Shown here piece after piece: positions 1 through 4,108 of a stretch of DNA of 5,161 nt (position 1 is its first letter; the number at the start of each line of letters is the position of its first letter). The notes beneath the pieces were generated by a model. It made no database searches, was not told where the DNA came from, and worked only from the letters and a program-made list of their open reading frames with translations. The stretch is from NCBI GenBank assembly GCA_045546535.1, contig JAZQDA010000093.1:1-5161 (forward strand), in the 5' to 3' direction. The DNA comes from RGIG1828 sp045546535. Lineage in GTDB: Bacteria; Bacillota; Clostridia; UMGS1810. Made by a program: the position numbers and the translations under genes.

Positions 1-152
1 GTTCTCACCGCATAACACAGATTTTCCTCATCAGAAAAAGACGGAAGATTTTCCTCATTGTCTTTCAGATATTTCTTTACCTTTTTCACATCCTCGTCAG
101 AAAGATGCACGGTATAAGTTACTCTTGCTACAACTTCAAGTTCCATTCCCAT
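1..152 (-). CDS. Small hypothetical protein, 3' end cut by window edge
   Basis: The first 50 codons of a gene are visible, starting MGMELEVVARVTYTV and running off the left edge without a stop. The start at 152 is supported by AAGGAGA (166-160) seven bases upstream; a second in-frame ATG at 146 is less well spaced. The visible part begins with an alternating hydrophobic stretch (VVARVTYTV), probably a beta strand. An acidic/lysine-rich helix (DEDVKKVKKYLKDNEEN) and an acidic segment follow. I do not recognise a family with known function. It lies 99 bases downstream of the 485-252 gene on the same strand, with no terminator between them. It may therefore be read through from the riboswitch promoter, or be expressed from its own promoter controlled by the AT-rich palindromes upstream. 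Confidence 0.8.
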   Translation of the reverse strand, partial: MGMELEVVARVTYTVHLSDEDVKKVKKYLKDNEENLPSFSDEENLCYAVR

Positions 153-175
153 TTTTCTATCTCCTTGTTATATCT

Positions 176-218
176 ACACAATATATTGTGGTTTGGTTTT
201 ACAGTAGACACAATATAT
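176..218. repeat. AT-rich palindrome plus direct repeat (candidate operator)
   Basis: On the plus strand ACACAATATAT occurs at 176-186 and again at 208-218, offset by 32 bases, about three helical turns. The first copy extends into a perfect 14-base palindrome, CACAATATATTGTG (177-190). The repeats sit between the stop of one small gene (252) and the ribosome binding site of the next (152). A paired operator for a dimeric regulator is the simplest reading. No convincing promoter was found here: a TTGTGT/CACAAT pair with 17-base spacing exists on the minus strand but is weak. The rest of 153-251 holds nothing else I can support. Confidence 0.4.
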
Positions 219-251
219 AGTATATAAATGTTAATAAAATGTCGTTTTTAT

Positions 252-485
252 TTAGTTGATTCTCAAACAAGGTACACCGTCTGCCGATTCAACCATAACC
301 TCATACTTATAACGAATGCCATCAAAAGCATCATAGGCTTCTCTTGTTTCTGCTTTCATATTGACAACGCTGCAAGAGACGTTCTTCTGATAGCCGCTCT
401 TTTCCATATCGCTTTTATAGGTTACAATCGGTGTATCGTCAGGCAAATCCTTAATCAGTGCTTTCAGTTCACCTACTGTTTTCAT
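252..485 (-). CDS. Small hypothetical protein (77 aa), second gene behind the riboswitch
   Basis: This complete 77-residue gene begins MKTVGELKALIKDLPDDTPI and ends PCLRIN. The opening pattern, a short helix followed by LPDDTPIV, resembles many small phage and mobile-element proteins that begin with an 'ELxxxLxxLPxDxxV' motif. That is a resemblance in style and does not assign a function. The remainder is predicted to be mostly beta strands (YKYEVMVESADGVPCLRI). It has no signal peptide or membrane segment, so it is presumably cytosolic. The start at 485 is only three bases after the stop codon of the upstream gene. Its Shine-Dalgarno AGGGGGT (497-491) overlaps that stop, so the two genes are probably translationally coupled and share the SAM-type leader upstream. 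Confidence 0.82.
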   Translation of the reverse strand: MKTVGELKALIKDLPDDTPIVTYKSDMEKSGYQKNVSCSVVNMKAETREAYDAFDGIRYKYEVMVESADGVPCLRIN

Positions 486-488
486 AAT

Positions 489-806
489 TTACCCCCTATG
501 ATACATATAGTCGGATTCTCCGTTTGCGTACTTCGCAAAATCCACACGGAGAAGTTTCTGACCATTGACGGTCTCTGCTCCGCTGCCGAATGCCATACGA
601 CCTACGCTGCCGACAAAGTTAATGGTGTAGTTGTCGTTGACAGCCATAATTTCCGCATAACAACGGCTGGTAGGCTTTGCACCGTCGTTAAAGGTGAATC
701 CTTCGTCCTCGGCTTGCTGCATAAACTTATTGCCGATTTCGTCATTGGCAAGATAGACATATACCTTGCCGTTGTTCTGATTTACCAAGTTCTTAATAGT
801 TCTCAT
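489..806 (-). CDS. Conserved-looking hypothetical protein (105 aa), first gene under the SAM-type riboswitch
   Basis: The product is about 105 residues, beginning MRTIKNLVNQNNGKVYVYL and ending DYMYHRG. I chose the ATG at 806 because GGAGG (822-818) lies 11 bases upstream. The longer frame reaching 863 would start inside the terminator stem of the leader and is rejected. Residues 14-19 form a short hydrophobic strand, followed by a helix (residues 22-35), GFTFNDGAKPT and a strand/turn region TINFVGSVGRMAF. The segment QQAEDEGFTF...KPT...INFVG is of a type I associate with small proteins of clostridial mobile elements, from memory and with no known activity. There is no membrane segment or catalytic motif that I can name. 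Regulation is the striking part: it follows a strong promoter, an S-box aptamer, a terminator switch and a hairpin over its ribosome binding site. Confidence 0.85.
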   Translation of the reverse strand: MRTIKNLVNQNNGKVYVYLANDEIGNKFMQQAEDEGFTFNDGAKPTSRCYAEIMAVNDNYTINFVGSVGRMAFGSGAETVNGQKLLRVDFAKYANGESDYMYHRG

Positions 807-818
807 TCTGGTTTGTTC

Positions 819-844
819 CTCCAATTTACATAAAGATGTTGGAG
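819..844 (-). promoter_or_regulatory. Hairpin covering the Shine-Dalgarno of the first riboswitch-controlled gene
   Basis: In the transcript, CUCCAA (844-839) can pair exactly with UUGGAG (824-819). This hides most of the GGAGG (822-818) that serves the ATG at 806. Inside the loop ACAU and AUGU can also pair, giving a competing register with a small bulge. A seven-codon frame, MYSNIFM (849 down to a TAA at 828-826), runs through the same segment, but its only upstream Shine-Dalgarno-like bases are a weak GGGA within the terminator arm. The arrangement suggests a second, translational layer of control after the transcription switch. Pairing is read from the sequence; function is inferred. Confidence 0.5.
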
Positions 845-849
845 TACAT

Positions 850-879
850 AAAGAAAATCCCATCGTTACCGACAGGATT
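850..879 (-). terminator. Intrinsic terminator of the riboswitch expression platform
   Basis: The transcript can form a 10-pair stem between AAUCCUGUCG (879-870) and CGAUGGGAUU (865-856), including two G-U pairs, closed by a GNRA-type tetraloop GUAA (869-866). UUCUUU (855-850) follows directly. Its 5' arm is also the partner of the antiterminator: CCGAUAGGA (905-897) pairs with UCCUGUCGG (877-869), nine pairs with one G-U. A small AUUGAU/AUCAAU hairpin (893-888 with 882-877) lies between them. The antiterminator uses the 3' strand of aptamer helix P1, so ligand binding should release the terminator arm and stop transcription. The U tract is interrupted and short, so termination may be partial. 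Confidence 0.75.
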
Positions 880-897
880 GATACAACATCAATATTT

Positions 898-982
898 CCT
901 ATCGGTCAAGCATTAGCACCTTACCGGCTCGGCAGGTTGCTGTACGGTCAGTGGGCTTGCTCCCTCACGCACTCTTAATAGG
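898..982 (-). promoter_or_regulatory. SAM-I clan (S-box) riboswitch aptamer lacking helix P4
   Basis: P1 is CCUAUU (982-977) with GAUAGG (903-898), six pairs including a G-U. The conserved joining AAGAG (976-972) follows. P2 is GUGCG (972-968) with CGUAC (946-942), then a kink-turn-like UGA/ACUGA and a GGG/CCC top (964-962 with 955-953). The P2 loop CAAG (959-956) pairs with CUUG (910-907), the S-box pseudoknot. P3 is ACC...GGU enclosing UGCCG/CGGUA with loop AGC (937-918). The signature blocks GAGGGA, GCAACC and GGUGCUAAU are all present. By alignment to the known SAM-I structure, the bases contacting SAM are conserved: U7/U88 correspond to 978/901, G11 to 974, and A45 and U57 lie in GCAACC and GGUGC. 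Only three bases separate the pseudoknot from P1, so P4 is absent, as in SAM-IV and SAM-I/IV variants. SAM as ligand is inferred. Confidence 0.87.
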
Positions 983-987
983 TTTTT

Positions 988-1000
988 GTCTCTTTGAGAC
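988..1000 (-). promoter_or_regulatory. Perfect short hairpin/palindrome at the predicted transcription start
   Basis: GUCUC (1000-996) and GAGAC (992-988) flank AAA. This is a 5+5 base perfect inverted repeat starting about seven bases after the -10 box, where the transcript should begin. In RNA it would be a 5'-terminal hairpin that could protect the message from decay. In DNA it could be an operator. Which applies cannot be told from the sequence. Confidence 0.45.
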
Positions 1001-1006
1001 ATTGAT

Positions 1007-1035
1007 ATTATAGCACAGTCCTTTCGGAATGTCAA
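1007..1035 (-). promoter_or_regulatory. Perfect sigma-A promoter for the riboswitch leader
   Basis: TTGACA (1035-1030) and TATAAT (1012-1007) match the vegetative consensus exactly, with a 17-base spacer and a TG one base before the -10 (extended -10). Initiation is predicted at about 1000. This gives a leader of about 195 bases before the ATG at 806. Such a strong promoter implies that control is exerted mainly in the leader. It lies directly after the regulator gene (stop at 1060), so the leader genes have their own transcript. Confidence 0.92.
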
Positions 1036-1059
1036 TACTAATATCGAAACTTTTCAAAA

Positions 1060-1365
1060 TTATTTATTATTTTCCTTCAGCATATCTTCAATATCCACAT
1101 CCAAAGCCTTTGCAATCTTGCAGAGTTTAAGGAATGGAACTTTTACATCCTCTCGGCTGCGGTTTACCCAAGCATACACAGTGTTCTTCTGTGAACCGGA
1201 AATCTCCTGCAATTTTTCCATCTTCACCTTGTAAGAGGTTTTGCATTCCGGGAATTTGGCATATAGATATTGCTCAACATTTTCCGCTATGGTTGCTTTG
1301 CTGGTCTGCTCCCATTGCTTATTTGCTGATAAGATTCTTGCTGCAAGACTTTTCTTTTCTTCCAC
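1060..1365 (-). CDS. Cro/C1 (XRE)-type helix-turn-helix regulator (101 aa)
   Basis: This is a small DNA-binding protein. Residues about 45-97 form a Cro/C1-like domain. KMEKLQEISGSQ and KNTVYAWVNRSR give the helix-turn-helix with its likely recognition helix (about 58-70). PFLKLCKIAKALDVDIEDML is the typical last helix pair ('L.kIAkaLdVdi.dlL'). The first 40 residues are a charged, probably helical extension not found in minimal XRE proteins. The start is GTG at 1365, chosen because a full AAGGAGG (1380-1374) lies eight bases upstream. It has its own promoter and a large dyad over the -10, suggesting that it represses itself. It sits between the long operon and the riboswitch unit and could regulate either. 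No partner toxin or phage repressor partner is visible nearby. Confidence 0.87.
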   Translation of the reverse strand: MEEKKSLAARILSANKQWEQTSKATIAENVEQYLYAKFPECKTSYKVKMEKLQEISGSQKNTVYAWVNRSREDVKVPFLKLCKIAKALDVDIEDMLKENNK

Positions 1366-1385
1366 CGAATCTTCCTCCTTGTGCA

Positions 1386-1414
1386 GTACAACAGTAATTC
1401 ATTTACTATTGTAC
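1386..1414 (-). promoter_or_regulatory. Inverted repeat over the -10 box, likely autoregulatory operator
   Basis: On the minus strand GTACAATAGTAA (1414-1403) and TTACTGTTGTAC (1397-1386) are inverted repeats with one mismatch, separated by five bases. The left arm contains the -10 hexamer TACAAT, and transcription should start near the dyad centre. Only the right arm would be fully transcribed, so an operator is more likely than an RNA hairpin. The gene immediately downstream encodes an XRE-type regulator, the obvious candidate ligand. Confidence 0.65.
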
Positions 1415-1437
1415 CACACAAATATATGTATTGTCAA
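1408..1437 (-). promoter_or_regulatory. Sigma-A promoter of the XRE-type regulator
   Basis: TTGACA (1437-1432) is a perfect -35 box. TACAAT (1413-1408) matches the -10 consensus at five of six positions, with an 18-base spacer. It lies just after the stop of the hydrolase gene (1444-1446). No terminator is visible there, so read-through from the long operon may add to expression. The spacer holds ATATATTTGTGT (1427-1416), similar to the repeats at 176-218. Confidence 0.75.
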
Positions 1438-1443
1438 TCAGCC

Positions 1444-2208
1444 TTAACCATAGTAGCAGAAATAGTAGTCATCACCGAACTGCTTATAGACACCGCTGCC
1501 TTGCTTAAATTCCGCTTGGAACAGAACATTTTCCGGGCAAAACCTTTCTCCTTCAAGGATTCTCTTTGCGACAGAATAGCACTGCTCTTTTACTTTATCG
1601 TCAGCCCAATCAGGGAATGATACGCCGTATTTCCACATTGTACCATACTGCTTATATTCCGTCAGAACCTCATAGATAGTGTCGGGATAGATAGAGGAAT
1701 TTACACGGTTGATAATGACATTTGCAACAAGCAACTGGATTTCCTCGGATTCTCCACCGGCTTCACGGCACACGGCTGCGGCAAGATAGAATAAATCATC
1801 GTCGGTGTAACTCTTGGTTTCTTCCGATGGCTCTGTCACATTTTCCGTTACTGGCTCGGTTGTTACAGGCTTTGTTTCTTCTGTGGGTTTTTCCGTTGTT
1901 TCCGGCTCGGTTGCATCTGTATTTTCCGTTGACTCTGTGTTCTTCTTTGCTTCGTCATATGTAGATAGATGTACTATGCCGGGTTTTCCACTATCGGGGG
2001 TGCTACTGTTCGTCTCAATTTCTCCGTTGGTTGCATCAACTGCGCCGATACTTGCGGCAATTACAGTAATGCACATAGAGAAGATAAACAGAATGACAAA
2101 GACAATAGCGGTCATCGCAATAAATTGTCTTTGTTTCTTCTTTCGTCGTTCCTCTTTGGTTGCCTTTTGTGCTGCCGGACGTGGTGCAGCCGTAATTGAA
2201 TTGTTCAT
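1444..2208 (-). CDS. Membrane-anchored cell wall hydrolase, SleB-like
   Basis: The protein has 254 residues in three parts. The basic cytosolic start (residues 18-28, EERRKKKQRQ) is followed by one hydrophobic span at about 29-55, a signal anchor. A Thr/Glu/Pro-rich low-complexity linker covers about 60-132. A C-terminal domain of about 134-254 matches the SleB / Hydrolase_2 family: DDLFYLAAAVCREAGGES, then VANVIINRVNSSIYPDTIYEVL. The family cleaves peptidoglycan; Glu149 in REAGGE is the likely catalytic acid. The domain would lie outside the membrane, with the linker reaching into the wall. The start at 2208 overlaps the preceding stop by one base (TGATG), with GGCGG nine bases upstream. As last gene of a mobile-looking operon, it may open the wall for a secretion or conjugation channel. 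A germination lysin is less likely because it is tethered by an anchor and linker. Four cysteines in the outer domain are unusual. Confidence 0.85.
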   Translation of the reverse strand: MNNSITAAPRPAAQKATKEERRKKKQRQFIAMTAIVFVILFIFSMCITVIAASIGAVDATNGEIETNSSTPDSGKPGIVHLSTYDEAKKNTESTENTDATEPETTEKPTEETKPVTTEPVTENVTEPSEETKSYTDDDLFYLAAAVCREAGGESEEIQLLVANVIINRVNSSIYPDTIYEVLTEYKQYGTMWKYGVSFPDWADDKVKEQCYSVAKRILEGERFCPENVLFQAEFKQGSGVYKQFGDDYYFCYYG

Positions 2209-2630
2209 CAGGTTTTACCGCCTTTCGTTTTGTAAAGATTGATAATTCCGAATTTCTCAATAACCGTCTTTTTGAACTCGTCGAATGTCGGAGTACCATT
2301 AAAAAGTTCATACCTTGTGCTGGATTTTCCGTCATCGCCGCCCTCAAAGACTACGAAATTGTAAATTCCTTTGGTTTCATCAAAAGAAAAGTTGATTGTA
2401 ATGCTCGGTCTGCCTTTTCTTCGATGTTCGATTTCCTTTCTCCATTCGGGAATCCAAGAATTAAGCGGTTTATGCCAAATACCGCCAGTAAATCCTACTG
2501 CATCCCAATCGGTTCTTGGATGAAGTACAGCCAAACGCCATTCGATACCGTGTTCAAGGTTATCAGCATAAGCGGCATTGCGAAGAAATTCCGCAAACTC
2601 TTGCAAGGTAACTTTGCTTTTCGTACCCAT
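2208..2630 (-). CDS. Hypothetical protein (140 aa)
   Basis: I do not recognise this family. The product begins MGTKSKVTLQEFAEFLRNAA and ends KTKGGKT. An N-terminal helix is followed by a Trp-rich middle (residues 30-64: IEWRLAVLHPRTDWDAVGF, GGIWHKPLNSWIPEW), a basic stretch EHRRKGRP and a beta-rich segment SITINFSFDETKGIYNFVVF. The C-terminal helix TPTFDEFKKTVIEKFGI is followed by a basic tail. It is soluble with no signal peptide. The start at 2630 is supported by GAGGAGG six bases upstream, which also encodes the last residues (EEA) of the preceding gene, and only one base separates that stop from this start. It overlaps the hydrolase start by one base, so the two are probably coupled. Confidence 0.82.
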   Translation of the reverse strand: MGTKSKVTLQEFAEFLRNAAYADNLEHGIEWRLAVLHPRTDWDAVGFTGGIWHKPLNSWIPEWRKEIEHRRKGRPSITINFSFDETKGIYNFVVFEGGDDGKSSTRYELFNGTPTFDEFKKTVIEKFGIINLYKTKGGKT

Positions 2631-2631
2631 T

Positions 2632-3060
2632 TTAAGCCTCCTCTACAATGATTTTGTATTCACTGGATTTTTCCTTAATCCAAGCCTTTGCTTCTTTTCG
2701 TGCCTGTGCCAGAGAACGAGCATCAATGCTAAACTGACCGATAGAAAAATCCTTCTCATCAATCGGTGACAGATAGTAATGACAACCGTTGCTATTCGTC
2801 CAATAACTTTCTTGCATTCGGACTTCCGGCGGGTTCTGGTACTGTTTCAAAATTCTCTTGAAATCCTTGTCAGTGTGTACCTTAACTTTCGGTGTGCTAC
2901 CATCCTTGCACATTTCATTTACAGAAGTCACAATCTGACCGTTGACAACTTCCTGTGCTACATATTTAAACAAATCTTCCTTGCTGCTACACTCAACATA
3001 ATCGTGCCAAGTGGCGGTATAGGTCAATCTGTAAATAGTTCCTTCAATTCTTCTTGCCAT
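2632..3060 (-). CDS. Hypothetical protein (142 aa)
   Basis: I do not recognise a family. I place the start at the ATG at 3060 (MARRIEGTIYRLTYTATWHDY) because AAGGAG (3073-3068) lies seven bases upstream. The longer open frame reaching 3276 overlaps the previous gene in another frame and has a low-complexity, unnatural-looking N-terminus. The protein starts with beta strands, continues with a helix (SSKEDLFKYVAQEVVN), a lysine-rich region (residues 52-75), then SYWTNSNGCHYYLSPID. A helical tail LAQARKEAKAWIKEKSSEY follows. It is predicted to be cytosolic. One base separates its start from the upstream stop, so it belongs to the tightly packed operon. Its last codons carry the ribosome binding site of the next gene. 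Confidence 0.82.
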   Translation of the reverse strand: MARRIEGTIYRLTYTATWHDYVECSSKEDLFKYVAQEVVNGQIVTSVNEMCKDGSTPKVKVHTDKDFKRILKQYQNPPEVRMQESYWTNSNGCHYYLSPIDEKDFSIGQFSIDARSLAQARKEAKAWIKEKSSEYKIIVEEA

Positions 3061-3061
3061 C

Positions 3062-3583
3062 TCAATTCTCCTTATAAAGCGACCAGCCAGATTCCCAGCC
3101 GTCACCTTTTCGCATTCTGATTCCGTTGTGTCCGGTGAACTCACTGCTGTACCAGTCCTCAAACAAATATCCTTCTTCGGTATAAACTTCTCCGTTTTCC
3201 TTGGAATAGATGTATTCGTCGGGACTGAAATATTTGTGCTTGATTTTGACATTCGGATTTTCCTTGATAAAGGCAATCATTTCATCTCGTGTCATAACCT
3301 TGTGAAAATTCGTGTCATCCTCAAAATCGGAAATATCCTCAAATGTGGTAACTCCGGGATAGAAAGAATTTCCGTTTCCGTGAACAGAGATTGAACCATT
3401 CAAATCCTGATACACAACTAAATCTTTTCCGCTGCTGTTAGGGTAGTTAGGCTTATATTCCAAATAATACCCTCTTGCGGTCTGTGAGAAATAGAGGTCA
3501 TCGTCTTTTATGGTGTTGTCAATCTGCTTGATTTTTCCGATAATTCGTCTCTTAAAGTCCTTTGCTCCGACCTTTGATACCAT
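3062..3583 (-). CDS. Hypothetical protein (173 aa) with a possible DUF2829-like C-terminal module
   Basis: The protein appears to have two parts. Residues 1-90 (MVSKVGAKDFKRRIIGKIKQ... LVVYQDLNGSISVHGNG) are beta-rich with a basic start and an acidic end (DISDFEDDTN). Residues 97-173 form a compact module: MTRDEMIAFIKENPNVKIKH, then EYIYSKENGEVYTEEGYLFEDW, then GIRMRKGDGWESGWSLY. This order (helix, 'VKI.hk.f...eYIY', 'G.l.ed', Trp-rich end) is reminiscent of small phage proteins such as DUF2829, which includes the Thoeris inhibitor Tad2. The resemblance is only general, and an anti-defence role is speculation. The ATG at 3583 directly abuts the upstream stop (TAAATG), with GAGGGA six bases before it. 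There is no signal peptide or membrane span. Confidence 0.83.
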   Translation of the reverse strand: MVSKVGAKDFKRRIIGKIKQIDNTIKDDDLYFSQTARGYYLEYKPNYPNSSGKDLVVYQDLNGSISVHGNGNSFYPGVTTFEDISDFEDDTNFHKVMTRDEMIAFIKENPNVKIKHKYFSPDEYIYSKENGEVYTEEGYLFEDWYSSEFTGHNGIRMRKGDGWESGWSLYKEN

Positions 3584-4087
3584 TTACTTTCCCTCGCTTT
3601 CCATCTTTATTTTCTTTTCGATAAGGTCAATGACCGTTGCCTTGTCCTGTTTCATATTCAAGCCGAAAATAATGTCTCTGACTCTCTTTGCATTGTCACC
3701 ATAAAAGCGGAAGTCCTCGTGTTCAAGTTTTCCGTCAATGACATTGTAGAAAGTGATAAAGGCTCTGACTTCTTCCGACTTGCAGGTAATAGGAGCGAAA
3801 AACTCCTGAAAAGAAACGGTAACAGTGGATGCAGACTTGACTTCAAAGCCGAGCAATTCCTTCTCAATGAAATTCTTAATGCACCAGATTTCCTTTTCAT
3901 CGGTGGTCTTGAAATTGTCATAGCCAGTACCGTTATTGTATTTTCCGGCAATCTCCCAGCCGTCCTTCAGATACTCCAAAAGTTGCTTTTCGTCGGAGAC
4001 ACAAGCCATATCAAGGCTCTTTCTCAACACATACTGAATATCTGCCACTCTGGATTTCTGAATAGCATCAATGTGAATCTGCATCAT
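3584..4087 (-). CDS. Hypothetical protein (about 167 aa)
   Basis: I do not recognise this family. The start is uncertain. A GTG at 4096 lies only four bases after AAAGG (4105-4101), too close. The ATG at 4087 (MMQIHIDAIQKSRVADIQYV) is better placed behind AGAAAGG, and an ATG at 4084 is also possible. The first 45 residues look helical (SRVADIQYVLRKSLDMACVSDEKQ, broken as two helices), then KDGWEIAGKYNN. A strand region STVTVSFQEFFAPITC follows, then EEVRAFITFYNVIDGKLEHEDFRFYG and a basic helical tail. It is probably cytosolic. It follows the 4109 gene by about 20 bases and abuts the next start, consistent with one polycistronic message. Confidence 0.8.
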   Translation of the reverse strand: MMQIHIDAIQKSRVADIQYVLRKSLDMACVSDEKQLLEYLKDGWEIAGKYNNGTGYDNFKTTDEKEIWCIKNFIEKELLGFEVKSASTVTVSFQEFFAPITCKSEEVRAFITFYNVIDGKLEHEDFRFYGDNAKRVRDIIFGLNMKQDKATVIDLIEKKIKMESEGK

Positions 4088-4108
4088 AATTTCCACTCTA
4101 CCTTTCTG

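Noticed and set aside
153..251. A promoter for the partial gene at the left edge
   Set aside because: Candidate -35/-10 pairs (TTGTGT with CACAAT; TATACT without a -35) are poor matches in AT-rich sequence, so no promoter is called.
228..833. Plus-strand open frame of 201 codons
   Set aside because: It is antisense to two coupled minus-strand genes and their junction, lacks a ribosome binding site and resembles no protein family; Cys/Phe/Ile-rich composition is typical of antisense reading.
826..849. Seven-codon leader peptide MYSNIFM as a real gene
   Set aside because: It has only a weak GGGA upstream, inside the terminator stem, and no run of regulatory codons. It is mentioned only as possible context for the hairpin.
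807..863. N-terminal extension of the 105-aa protein up to 863
   Set aside because: It would be encoded by the terminator stem and the ribosome-site hairpin, and has no Shine-Dalgarno. The ATG at 806 is preceded by GGAGG.
3061..3276. N-terminal extension of the 142-aa protein up to 3276
   Set aside because: It overlaps the preceding gene by over 200 bases in another frame and has Ser/Thr/Lys-rich shadow composition. The ATG at 3060 has AAGGAG seven bases upstream and sits one base after the preceding stop.
4085..4096. GTG start at 4096 for the protein ending at 3584
   Set aside because: The only Shine-Dalgarno-like sequence (AAAGG) ends four bases before it, too close. The ATG at 4087 is better spaced, although the GTG cannot be fully excluded.
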